Both the position numbers and the translations under genes were made by a program. Positions 47,302 to 58,335 of a DNA stretch of 64,000 nt are shown piece by piece. Under the pieces are notes generated by a model. That model made no database searches. It was not told the DNA's origin and was given only the letters and a program-made list of their open reading frames with translations. Within the stretch, counting starts at the first letter, position 1. Each line of letters begins with the position of its first letter. The stretch spans positions 247,001-311,000 of the forward strand of contig JAYKKM010000123.1 of assembly GCA_035772405.1 (NCBI GenBank), in the 5' to 3' direction. Origin of the DNA: Chrysogorgia sp. JL179-B06. Taxonomy: Eukaryota; Cnidaria; Anthozoa; Scleralcyonacea; Chrysogorgiidae.

Positions 47302-47696
47302 CTTTATTTCCAGAGGGTATTGTGTATATACATTACTACTATTATAGTATTCTACCTAATGGCCGTCATTTAAGTAAATTCTATAGAGATGAATATATTG
47401 TAGCGTATCAGCGCAACTTATATCTACCGTACCACGGTAGGAAAATGTGATGCGACGAATTCGCGAATTTATGAGTGAATGAATTCTAGAGATGAATATA
47501 TTTATATTATACTAGAAATACGAATTCGCAATAATCCCCTCGCCCGCCTTTTCTACCCCCTGCCCCCCCCCCCCCCCTACGGGAATTTCTCCATCCATGG
47601 TGCCCAGACCTCGCACGCCGTGGCCGTGTATTTCTGTTTTGCAAAAATTCACAAATATTTTCAAAAGCCCGTTTCGTCGAAGAAATGTTTGAACGT
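46909..47696. other. Repeat-rich intronic stretch
   Basis: Contains CGTACTATCGTACC motifs, an (AAT)n run at about 47268-47298 followed by AAAACTTTATTT (a likely minus-strand end of an L2-like element), CTACCGTACCACGGTAG at about 47426, and a C16 run at 47562-47577. No gene. Confidence 0.5.
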
Positions 47697-48270
47697 TATC
47701 TCGGCCAATATTTAACCGATTTAAACTCTGAAAACAGATTTGGAATTAGCGAGTCAACATACATAACATGCGCGTTTACTATATTACGAGAACGTGAGTA
47801 CCCTTCGTAAAAATGGTTTATGTACTTAGAAATTTAGTCGATTATAAACTGGTCACTTCGTCGTATATTATTTTGAACGTAATATCTCGATCAATATTTA
47901 ACCGTTTTCAATTCTGAAAACAGATTTGGAATTAGCGAGTCAAAATACATCACATATGTGTCTACTATATTACGAGAACGTGAATACCCTTCGTAAAAAT
48001 GGTTTATGTACTTAGAAAGTTAGTCGGCTTTGTCGGCTATGATAATCTCGATCAATATATAACCGTTTTCAATTCTGAAAACAGATTTGGAATTAGCGAG
48101 TCAAAATACATAACATATGTGTCTACTATATTACGAGAACGTGAATACCCTTCGTAAAAATGGTTTATGTACTTAGAAATTAGTCCGGGCTTGGTCGGCT
48201 ATGATAATCTCGATCAATATATAACCGTTTTCAATTCTGAAAACAGATTTGGAATTAGCGAGTCAAAATA
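47697..48270. repeat. About 160-185-bp satellite, 3.5 copies
   Basis: ATCTCG-AATAT-TAACCG-TT then ACAGATTTGGAATTAGCGAG recurs starting near 47697, 47881, 48043 and 48204, a spacing of about 184, 162 and 161 bp. Units are close to identical; the first is longest. Confidence 0.9.
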
Positions 48271-48650
48271 CATACAGGGTACTCGGACTCGGATTTCTAT
48301 TTCCTCAAAAAACTATGTCTCTTGTGACGGTTCAATTTAATCTGAGTATCTAGTTACCAGTGCCACATTTTCCGATGTCGCGCATGAGGACGGTTGATGC
48401 ATATATATAAATCTATAAACTGATCCTAGATCTAGGAACGGCTTGGATCTCGCGTGATAAGGGACTAAACGCCGGTCGATATTAGCACCCTCGCTCTCAG
48501 GCCTTCGGCCGGCGCTTCGCGCCGGGCGAGGGGATAAAGCTACCGTACCACGGTAGCAAAATGTGATGCGATGAATTCTCGACAAATTTGCGCGAAAACA
48601 TTGTATACTATACCTCCGTATTAAATATTGTACCATAGCAAAAATATGTT

Positions 48651-49473
48651 CAATTTATCCCGGGCATTCTGTGTCCCGCGATACTAATTGAATGTCAGCG
48701 GTCAGCGAAGAAAGAACTATTCCGATGAATGCAGAACTGCAGAAGTCTCGTCAATTATGACTCTGAGCTAGAATTTATTTGGAAGAACCTTCAGGGCATT
48801 AGAAAAGAAGGAAATTATTGTTTCGCGGTCACATCAACGGTAAAAATGAGAAGGTAAACCTGTTCGTCGAACACCTAATGTCCTTAATCTGCAAGTTTTG
48901 TTCGTCTGAAAGCCACGACAAAGACAAGGATCATAGACGAAACATGAAAAGCTCTAAGTGTGTTCTCACTGTACTTATTATTTAATAATTTAATAAAATA
49001 CTGCTAAGGGAGCGTTCATAATTTATTTAGTGTGTGTAATTTACGCTAAATTGTCGAATACCCGTCCACTTTCGCTATTTGTATCTGTTGACAGCTAGTT
49101 AGTAAAAGGGTCAAATTACGGAAAGTTCAGCATATACAATTGCTTCGTTCTATTTTAAAACCCCGTTTAATTTGATAACAATCAAAATGTTGTCAACAAA
49201 CGTTTTGACTACCCCCTTGTCTTGGCCAAACAAACTTTAAAAAATCAGATTAAACTGATTATTAAGTTCGTAATTTACTTATTTATCCATATTAAATGTT
49301 AAAATGATATAAATAAAATTATACTGGCTTTCCATGTATGTAAAATATACTTAATACGTATCACCAACTGCTAACTAAAGCTACAGAATAGCAGACGCTG
49401 AATGGCACTTACGCGATAACCGCTGATATTGCAATTAGTATCGCGGGAGGGGGACACAGAATGCCCGGGATAA
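48651..49473. mobile_element. TIR element, about 820 bp
   Basis: CAATTTATCCCGGGCATTC at the left is repeated inverted as GAATGCCCGGGATAAATTG at the right. The pairing continues through TGTGTCCC and CGCGATACTAATTG with a small gap. No coding frame recognised; target duplication unclear. Confidence 0.75.
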
Positions 49474-49645
49474 ATTGTACCCCTATGATTAAACCTTGGT
49501 AGGGCGAAAAGTTGGGAGTAATCCGATAGGACGAGAGCTCGCAGTGGGGGTTTGGACGATCAGTCTGCTTCGCAATTTATTGCATTGTCTCGTGCTTGCG
49601 CAACTTGAGCTTCTTGAATCGTCTGATATTGTTTATGCGTCTGTC

Positions 49646-49848
49646 ATGTCGCAACGAAAGAAGAAAAGACCTTCTGGCATGTTCAACTTAGAGAATATTG
49701 ACGCCAAACTGAAGTCGAATGCTTCGTATCTTCGTGACGTTCGTGCGCATATAAAAGCTCTAAGCGAAATTGATCTTGAGCACATCATGTCACTGTCAGA
49801 CATGTGCGAAGGCATTAATTATTACGGCAAGCAAGATCAGCGCGCAAG
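49646..49848 (+). CDS. Possible first coding exon of an unrecognised gene
   Basis: An ATG opens MSQRKKKRPSGMFNLENIDA, continues with KLKSNASYLRDVRAHIKAL and SLSDMCEGINYYGKQDQRAR, then meets a GT donor (CGCAAG|GTTTGT) just before a stop. The composition is balanced and amphipathic, with a basic start and a likely helical middle, unlike the surrounding repeats. I do not recognise it. It lies inside the sacsin intron on the same strand. Its exit phase (two bases of a codon) does not fit the next sacsin exon, so it is not simply part of that transcript. No partner exon was found. Confidence 0.3.
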
Positions 49849-51149
49849 GTTTGTTTAATTTGAAAGAAACTCTGAGGCACGTTCCTGCAAACATCACCCG
49901 TGTAGTTGATAGTACTTCCCTTCGCTTCGCCGGGAATTCCTAAGCTGTCAAAGGAAGATCTACAACTATATTCCAGATTTTGGGGGAACTACTTCCCTAC
50001 GTTTATGTCCGTCAAAGAAACGACGAGTAATTTTTGGAATCTTTCTCGCGACGAAGATTTGTTTTTTTAACAAATTCCTGACGCCGCCTGTTTCAAGGGG
50101 CCGAAGGGTGCTAATGTCGACATGTTCACGTTTACCTGACGGTTCACGTTTGCAGGCGAAAAATTTCATGCTTCACGTTTATATGTTTATATACTTATAT
50201 ACATGGGTGCTCTTGCGGTACGGTGTGCGAGTATAAGGTAATAGTTATTGTTAAACAACTCTAAAGCCCGTTTCAAACGTCGAACTTTTAATGTGCAGAA
50301 CATAATGCCAGCTAGGCGTCGACTCGAGCTACTTGCGCTTAATTGTGATCAAGATACACTTGCCAGCCACATTCCTTATGAATCTTATTAGCTACGTACA
50401 ATACAAATAAATAGAAATTTACTATATTTCCTCGGATAGTTTTAGCGAACATTCGAGAAATAGCGACCAAATGGCGCATGGAAATGAGCACACCGTGAGG
50501 TGTGGAAAGCCTATATCGGGATGATGCAATAAAATAATAGAGGAAGCCACCGAAATCTAGACTCGGCTACCAATACAGATAGCCTGAGTAATTGGCAAAA
50601 TCCTTTGTTCAACCTCATTTGCATTAGATTCGGCACACATGAAAAGTACGACGTTTGAAATGGGCCTAACGGCATAAATAGGAAATGAGTCATGTAAAAG
50701 AGGTCCAACTCTCAGTCCTGTATTAAGCGGAGACCATAATATAATGGGTTGGGATTAGAGTTAGGATTAGGATGACAAGTTATTTATTTCTTGGTATTCG
50801 ATGGTAAAAACACCAGTAGACTTCCCACTGTTCTGTTCAGTGCACTAGCTGGTACTGCATCCATCTACTTATTCCATGTGATTTACTCTGTACTTATTCC
50901 ATGCGGTGCTTACGCCTCGTTCTAGTTTTACATTTTCTTGACAATTCAATTTATCAGTTAAGTTCAAGTTTTTACGGTTTTGCTGTACAAGCTGTATTAG
51001 CAGTCAATAATGAGAAAAACTCTGAGCTCCAGATAGTATACTTGAAGTATTCGAACCCGCCACCCTCTGAATGATAGACACAGCACGATTTGTAGTCCAA
51101 CAAGTACTTGTGAACACACGGCACGACTCATCCCATGTTTAAATACCGT
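49849..51149. other. Intronic stretch, mostly featureless
   Basis: No gene seen. Around 51040-51125 a minus-strand GGGTTCGAATAC (B-box-like) suggests another tRNA-derived repeat, and CTGTACAAGCTGT at about 50980 recurs at 12930. Confidence 0.45.
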
Positions 51150-52349
51150 AATTGGCCCGGCGGTTAAGCCCGAAATTTTTCCTTAATCGTTCGTTTTGTG
51201 ATACAAGCATGAAACTTGGCAAGTAGATAAAGTTACTAGTGCTGATGACTTTCTGATGTAGGGCCAATGCAGATTTCTTCCTGTTTGCAACAAAATCGAG
51301 TTTTTCTTCCAATTTACCTATCAAAGTATATATATTATAAAAAAGTGAAAATTCAAAGTTCACTTTTAGCGAATATCACCTATATCATTAGATATCACCT
51401 ATATCACCTATATCACCTATATCACCTATATCATTCAAGCGGGTAGGACGATTTTCTAAGCCTATTTTGAGTTATTAAAGGGACACTCCGGCCCAAATAC
51501 AAATGTAGTTCATATGAAAGATCTTACCGAGTTTAGATTATTTCCAAAGTTTCAGCATTCCTATCAATTTAGTTAAGAAGATGGGGCTAGTTGAAGTTGG
51601 AGAGTTTGTGCAATTTCGACGCCATTTTGTTTCTCAAATATGACGTCACTGAGTGACGTGATCTCGTATTATGCCTAAGAAGCTCCTCTACTTTCCTGCA
51701 TGATGAACTAAATAGTTTATTTCGACTAATTTTCGTCCAAAGACCATTCACAATAACTATCCCTATGTGATCGCCATCAAAACAACTCCACTGACGATAA
51801 AGAATCACTCAATGACGTCATATTTTCAAAACCAATATGGCGTCAAAATCCACAAATTTTCAACTTCAACTAGTAATATCTTCTCAACTAAATTGATAGG
51901 AATGCTAAAACTTTGGAAATAAACTAAAGTCAGTAAGATCTTTCATATGAACTGCATTTGTATTTGGGCCGGAGTGTCCCTTTAACGCTCAAAAATGTGG
52001 AAAATGCCGCAAAATGCTACAAAATTCTTGTTTTTAGTGGGTTTAGCTCTAGCTTCTGTAACTCAAATTGAGCTTGGAAAATCGTACAACCCACTTGAAT
52101 GTCCTTCATATAGTTTTTTGCGAACTTTCTAATGATGTGGGTGATATTCGCTAAAAGTGAACTTTGAATTTTCTCTTTTTTATAATATATATACTTTGAT
52201 AGGTAAATTGGAAGAAAAACTCGATTTTGTGGCAACCAGGAAGAAATCTGCATTGGTCCTATATCAGAAAGTCATCAGCACTAGTAACTCTATCTACTTG
52301 CCAAGTTTAATGCTTGTATCGTAAACATTCACCCCTTAACAACTAGACT
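51150..52349. mobile_element. Foldback TIR element in the sacsin intron, copy 1
   Basis: The left arm (51150-51470: CGTTCGTTTTGTGATACAAGC, given as CGTTCGTTTTG and GATACAAGC, then AAATCGAGTTTTTCTTCCAA and AAAGTTCACTTTTAGCGAAT) is repeated inverted at 51986-52349. A TATCACCTA 9-mer is amplified about six times at 51380-51436. A piggyBac-like MITE splits it at its centre. The same family lies at 61044-62164. TA-edged ends suggest Tc1/mariner, not proven. Confidence 0.75.
51479..51981. mobile_element. piggyBac-like foldback MITE (503 bp)
   Basis: Ends AGGGACACTCCGGCCCAAAT and its inverse, bordered by TTAA (51475-51478 and 51982-51985). The inverted similarity continues inward through TTCATATGAAAGATCTTAC and TTTAGTTAAGAAGAT-type sequence. 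It is inserted near the centre of the 51150-52349 element, where the sister copy at 61350 has GAGTTATCAACGATC. Confidence 0.85.
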
Positions 52350-52520
52350 AAATTAACCTTGCCCTGCCATCTCATTTCTACTGGCACAATGTTTGGAGCG
52401 TCTGGCTAGCTAGCGTTCAGAAGGTTGCGGGTTTTTCTGAGTATTGGCATCTTAACACAGCTTGCATTAAAAACGTTACTAACATCAAGCTGCAACTTCC
52501 CAATCGATTTATCGTTTTAG

Positions 52521-52779
52521 GAAATAATTCAAAATGCAGACGATGCTGGAGCAAGTGAAGTTAAGTTTTTGTTTGATGCAACTTCTTATGGGACAAGTTC
52601 TCTTGTATCTACTGAGCTGGCTTGCTTCCAAGGACCTGCTCTGTATTGTTATAATAATGCCGTGTTTACGGAAGAGGACTGGGATGGGTTGCAACGTTTA
52701 ATGAGGAGCAATAAGAAAGATAACCCACTCAAGGTTGGCCGGTTTGGAATAGGATTTAATTCAATCTATCACATTACAG
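52521..52779 (+). CDS. SACS: Sacsin homologue, second visible exon: first ATP-binding fold
   Basis: From GTTTTAG|GAA to ACAG|GTATG the frame gives [19 protein letters not shown], then [19 protein letters not shown] and [14 protein letters not shown]. The E-x3-N-x2-D N-box and the GxFGxGF box are nucleotide-binding motifs of the Hsp90-like GHKL fold found in each sacsin repeat. Entry is phase 0 and exit is one base into a codon, completed by AC in the next exon to give D-L-P-S-I-V-S-G, as the family requires. Sacsin is a very large chaperone-like protein acting with Hsp70 and on filament and mitochondrial networks in vertebrates (known for the family). Confidence 0.93.
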
Positions 52780-53765
52780 GTATGATAATTGAAGCTTGGT
52801 CTAGCAAGGGGTAGGGGGGGGGGGGGGGGGAGGGTGAACCCAATTTGATTGCAGGTGTCAAGTTAAATTTCCCCGAATCTTTTATTTTTTACAAAATATC
52901 CCCAATCAATTATTTTACGCGCATTCAGTAGCTTTATTATCCTCATTTACTATGTGTTAAAGTGTCTATGAAGTGAAAATGCTCGCTAGCATTTTTTTTG
53001 ATCTAACGAACAAAGTAGCACGGCAGGAGCATACACTGAAAATTTCAAGTGAATCTGCTGCATAGTCTTCGAGCTATCAACTCTCAAAGTTTGTCCATTG
53101 GCATAGTTTAACGTTACAAAATAGGGAAAGACGGGGATTGAATATATGTGGTATATGACATGTGCAGGTGGATCATTAATGTTCAAATCCATTGTTCTTA
53201 TGCATAGTAAGTACACCTGCATACGTCACAAGACAACGAACCGCGCGTTTCAGATTTCACCAAAAACATTTAGCCATGCCAAACTTTGAGAGTTGATAAC
53301 TCGAAGACTATGCACCAGATTCACTTGAAATTTTCAGTGTATGCTCCTGCCGTGCTACTTTGTCCGTTAAAGCAAAAAAATTCTATCGAATTTTTCACTT
53401 CATAGACAGGAATCTGATTGCCGGTGATTTTATTTTCTGAACAATAGTTGCTCTATCCAGTCTTCTTTTGAGATCAGTGCTCTCAAACAAGGGTTATAGA
53501 AAATAAAATGTCCGGGAATTTCATGCTAATTTCTTTCACAGGATCCAAGGACTGTTCGAAAATAACGTGATTTCCAGATTTATATACAGTAATTACACTG
53601 CAAAAAATCATTTCCTTATCAAGAAAATATACCTTAAATAAAGAAGTATTTTCTTATAATAAGAAATAAAATCTTGAAATAAGAAAATGTTCTTGACACA
53701 TGAAATATTTCTTAACACGAGAAAAATTTTCTTGCCATTTTCTTACTATATTTTAACAACTTTAG
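52780..53765 (+). other. SACS: Sacsin intron (986 bp)
   Basis: GTATGA to CAACTTTAG. It carries a G15 run at 52817-52831, a foldback element at 52957-53407, and a stretch of repeated AAGAAAAT/TTTTCTT motifs at 53600-53745. The open frame from 53687 into the next exon is accidental. Confidence 0.9.
52957..53407. mobile_element. Foldback MITE in the sacsin intron
   Basis: GTGTCTATGAAGTGAAAA at the left and TTTTCACTTCATAGACAG at the right are inverted. Arms of about 140 bp include ACTTTGAGAGTTGATA and CAGTGTATGCTCCTGCCGTG with their complements. A related end may lie at 19650. Confidence 0.8.
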
Positions 53766-56747
53766 ACCTACCAAGCATTGTCAGTGGTGATACAGTGGCA
53801 TTCTTGGACCCCCACGAGAAGTATTTTGTCCGCGGAGAGCCTGGCCAAGCATTCTCCATGCAAGATCCGTTACTTACAGAGTACTACGACCAATTTGAGC
53901 CATTCCACGGGATCTTCGACTGCAACCTTAAACAGGGAATCTATTTTAAAGGAACGCTCTTCAGGTTTCCCTTGAGAATTGAACCGTCGCAAATATCTAC
54001 GAAGCTTTACACAAAGCCTATGGTCAAAGCTCTATTTGAATCGTTTGAAAACGAAGCTAGTGTCATACTACACTTTCTCAAAAGCGTCGACTGTATCAGT
54101 TTGTACGAGCGCGAAATCCGTGGCATTGTCTCCCGTCTCTACACCGTCAAAGTATCAGACAAGTCTAAGATCGACGCACTAAAGAAGAGAAAAGAATTGA
54201 CGAAAAACATCACGTCCGATTGGGACTTTACCGCCAAGTCTGTTTTCTACACGCTGGAAATCGAGGAGCAGCGTCGGGAAGAAGGTTCGTTAAAAAGGAA
54301 GTGGTTCATGGCGAATCAAGTTGGCTGCGAAGATAAACATCTGATTGCCCTCGGCAAGGAGCTCAAGTTGCTGCCTTGGGTAGGCATCGCTTTCCCAGTG
54401 GATGCGAACGATCACGCGACGTTCAGAGGAAGAATCTTTTGTTTCCTGCCCCTTCCACCTGACGGAAATTGCAGAACCGGTCTCCCAGTGCAGGTTAACG
54501 GTTATTTCGGATTGACCGACAACAGAAGAGCTTTGAAGTGGCCTGGTCCCGACTGTCTGCATGACGACACCGCACAATGGAATCAACTGCTGATGCAAAA
54601 GGTCGGTAGCAGTGTTTATGCAAGCTTGATAGAGAACATGATCCACTTGATCCCAGAGAAAACAACGTCCCACGCTCAGTTGGTGTATTCTGCTTTCCCT
54701 CGACTACTTGACGTGAAACAGGACTGGCAGTGTCTACTTGAGCCATTTTGCACAAAGATCTTAACGAAAGAGATCTTCTACACAGCGGCGGCCAATACGA
54801 AATCTAGTTGGATCAAGCTCGGTGGGGCAATTCTTGACCGTTTGGATGAATCATCTGAAACAAGTAAAGAAGTGAAAGAGGTCGTTCTGTCGACGTTGCT
54901 CAGAGCTGGTCAACCTGTGGTTACACTTCCAACACACGTCCTGGAAATGGTCGACATGTATTTTCAGAAATCTGGCTGGAAAATTATCAGAAATGTAACA
55001 CCTCACCTTCTGCGCACAATCCTACGAAACGATTCTCGCTCTCCGTCAACGGCTATTCACGAGAAATTGCTATTGTTGGAATATGTCCTGCAAGATACCC
55101 CTGAAAATGCCGCTGACCTGCAACTTGTCCCGCTCCTTCCATTAGAGAATGGCGAGTTCTGTACGTTTCAACCATTTACGAATCGTTCGTCATCTTCGGA
55201 AAAGATCTTTATTGCATCTGAGAAACACAAGGTTGGATTATTGCCAAATGCTAAGCACCGCCTCCTTCGCGACAACCTACCACAACGTTTAAAGCAAAAG
55301 CTCCTTCGTACCATTAATCCTTCCACACAGTTGTTTCATCTTAACCGAGATGACGTAAAGCAGCTTCTTTGGCAAAACCTTCCACCTGATTGGTCTCCTA
55401 ATCATACCCCGGAACAACAAATGGTTGCCTGGAGACCAGGAGAACAGTCCCACCCATCCGTTGCCTGGTTACCATTGGTATGGGAATGGATCACTGAGCA
55501 GTACGCAAGCGATGTTTCAGAATTTGAAGGAATGCCTCTAATTCCACTGTCAGTCAATCATGCTACGTTTCTCGCGAGACTTCGCCGTCACTCAAGCGTC
55601 ATTCTTGTCAAACATTCAATGTCCATTGAATGTCTTCCTTTAACAGTTAGTCAGCTACTAACGGCTTCTTCGTGTGTGGTCGTTGAAGAACTTCCGACGT
55701 ATATTAAGCACAATCAGATTTTTGAGTACGTTGCTCCACCTACACCTGCTGGGTTACTGAAAGTTCTTTCCGTGGCCAGAGAAAAAGTCCTTCGGCAACT
55801 ACGCACTTCCTCAGCAGACGTGAAGAACCAGCTACGCTCCATGTTATCCAAGTTGAGGAATCTATCCGCTGACCAAGCTTCACTCATTTTAACACTACCG
55901 ATCTTCCAAGCTATCGATGGAGATAATTTTATCGCTTGCTATAACAACAAAGTGAAACTCCCAGTTGCACCACCGAATTTCGCGTTACCAAAAGACATCC
56001 AGATACTGGACAGGAAAAATATAATTTCGTCGTCGGATGAAGAAACTTCGCTTTTGCTGAAAAGGCTTGGCATGAAAGTTGAGACAACTGGAAGTCTGCT
56101 GATGTCTCGACTACAACGTTACTTGACGTGTTCTACTTACAGCGAACAAGAAAAGAACAAGTTGATGATTTGGATTTTGGGGCGAATGGAAATCTTAAAC
56201 ATGGAGACACGAAACTTCAATGTCTTTTTACGTCAATTGGCCTTTGTTTCAACCGACAGTGGAACACGAAGAGCACCTGGTGAACTGTTTGATCATTCCG
56301 ACGAGCTTTTGCGTAAACTCTTGCTTGGCAACCAAGATGCCTTTCCTGCTAAAGAATTCGCAGAGCTTATGCGAAAACGAAAGAGCGATCTCGGAGTTCG
56401 ATGCAGAAGTAACCTCACTGGCCAAGACTTATTGACAATTATTACCAACTGCTCGTCTCAAAATCGCTTAACAAAAGGAAAGGCTTTATTAGAGTTAATC
56501 AATCAGCGACCAAGTCTACTCACCGAGACTTTGCATTTGGATGGTAGTTTACTGAAGGATAAGTTATGCCAAATAGCATGGTTACCAAGAGTTCTTTGTC
56601 GACCAGATAACTATCCTGACTTCGTACAATGGCATGATGGAAGCAATGTTTGTAAACCCATAGACATGCGCCCTAGTTCTGTTGCTCTCCTGGTGGGCGC
56701 TTCAGTGCCGCTTTTTGACGAGCGACTTGTAAACAAAGAAGTCCAAG
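53766..56747 (+). CDS. SACS: Sacsin homologue, third visible exon (2,982 bp)
   Basis: Starts after CAACTTTAG with DLPSIVSGD and ends VNKEVQ-G at CAAG|GTAGGC. It completes the first sacsin repeat: FLDPHEKYFVRGEPGQ, GTLFRFPLR, VILHFLKSVDCISLYE, and FCFLPLPPDG with TGLPVQVNGYFGLTDNRR (about 54437-54530), a block recurring in repeat two. The rest is the long helical linker that follows each ATPase-like fold, at lengths matching vertebrate sacsin. No stop or frameshift was seen across 994 codons. The start is set by the acceptor, not by the upstream ATG, since the preceding 79 bases encode none of the conserved sequence. Confidence 0.95.
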
Positions 56748-57589
56748 GTAGGCTTATATATGAAAAATATAATTCCCTAATTATTTTATAAACTTAAGGT
56801 GGAATGGTACCACAAAGGTACGTTTAATCGTGCTGATTTATGATTTAGATGCATGGTAAGGGGAAATAGGAAGAAGAGTACGGATTACGAGCCCACAAAA
56901 TCATTCCGCTGATATAATTGCATATAATTTTTAAAATTTATTTTTATTTTTATAAGCTTTGTTACATCTAAACTAGAGAACATATACAAGACGATGACAG
57001 GGTGTCCGCAACAGCTTTGGCCAATTACTGCGATCCCTATGAATATCACATACGTGTAAACTAAACAAAACACACCTTATATATAGTTACAGATAATTAA
57101 AATATACAAATACAGATACAAACTAGAAACAACATGAAAATCATAAATCGGGCTGATTAATCGCAGTGTGTAAACACACCTTTACTCATTTGCATTTTGT
57201 ATTTAATATTTTTGAAGGAAAATTATTGAAAACTAAGAAGCGGTATTAAAATATTGTTCTTAAGTAAAACTAATCCAGTGGAAAATCCCTTTTCCAGTTA
57301 CTCTTTCTAGTTTCTACCCTGATTTATGCGACAATTTATAAGGGACCTTAGACAAGTGGTGACGTAAATACGTCTACAACCATCCGGTAAATAACATATA
57401 CATGTATATTTTCACTGTGAAGTTATCATGGTTATTTCATCGATTTTAATATGCTATGGAATCTTGAATTCTGTTTTAAACTGTCCACAAATTTTTCATT
57501 ATATAATGTACTCAATGTAAATTTGTAATTAAAAATCAAATGTAAATTTGAAATTTGATTAAATAAACTGAAAAAATAATAATAAACGG

Positions 57590-57735
57590 AACATTACATG
57601 GGTAATTAGAAATACGAATTTTATCTTCTTGTTTTGATAACATCTCTCACTCATTTGCGAGATATTACCAACACTCGAAGATAAAATTTGTCTATCCGAG
57701 CACGGTCACGTAATATCCTCTATTTATTATATGGA
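57590..57735. repeat. Foldback repeat, about 60-bp arms
   Basis: ATTACATGGGTAATTAG and CGAATTTTATCTTC are echoed inverted as GAAGATAAAATTTG, CACGTAATATCC, around ACTCATTTGCGAG. Imperfect. Confidence 0.6.
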
Positions 57736-57925
57736 GAAGGGTGCTTTAGTAGGGACTAAAACACTCATAGAATCCATATTTCACTACATCCGGGAACGGC
57801 GTATTTCTCGTATGTAACGCTCGCGAGTGGCATATTGAAAATTGCCGCCAAAACATGGCGGCCGTTTTGTAAACGGAAGTTTGTGTTGGCCCAGTGTATT
57901 TATTATTTTATTGTCCATATAATAA

Positions 57926-58185
57926 ATAGAATATTACACGGTCAGCTCAAAGATATATATGTTATTTACCGGCTGGGAGGTCCGGATGGAGAAGAAATAT
58001 TTGCCCGAGGTCTCAAAAACGGGCCGAGGGACGTTTTTGAGACCGAGGGCAAATATTTCCCTATCCGGCCGACCAAAAACGGTAAATAACATATGGATAA
58101 ATGGATTTTATGTTCTCGTGGTAAGAACAATATGTTGAGTCGTTCGATTAAAATCCATATATTCTCGCCACCGTGTAATATTTGG
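57926..58185. mobile_element. Foldback MITE with a strong central hairpin
   Basis: Outer ATATTACACGGT and ACCGTGTAATAT mark the edges. Inside, ATGTTATTTACCG...CAAATATTT region GCCCGAGGTCTCAAAAACG pairs with CGTTTTTGAGACCGAGGGC and onward to CGGTAAATAACATAT (57960-58092). Confidence 0.8.
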
Positions 58186-58335
58186 GTACCATTACACCTT
58201 AAAACATCTTAAAAAAATAAGATGTCTGTATTTTCTTTATAAAATAATGGTAAATGACAACATCTGATTTGGTATAGTTGATTTGATTTCCTTATTTTAA
58301 AATATTTAATGTCTTTTAATTTTCTCCATTTAAAG

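Larger units (their letters stand above)
56748..58335 (+). other. SACS: Sacsin intron (1,588 bp)
   Basis: GTAGGC to CCATTTAAAG. It holds two foldback elements (57590-57735 and 57926-58185). No exon-like frame inside; the 57835-58089 frame is within a foldback. Confidence 0.9.

Noticed and set aside
53687..53765. In-frame ATG upstream of the third sacsin exon
   Set aside because: The 26 residues are not sacsin-like, and the acceptor at 53765 joins in phase to the 52779 donor, restoring the expected D-L-P-S motif.
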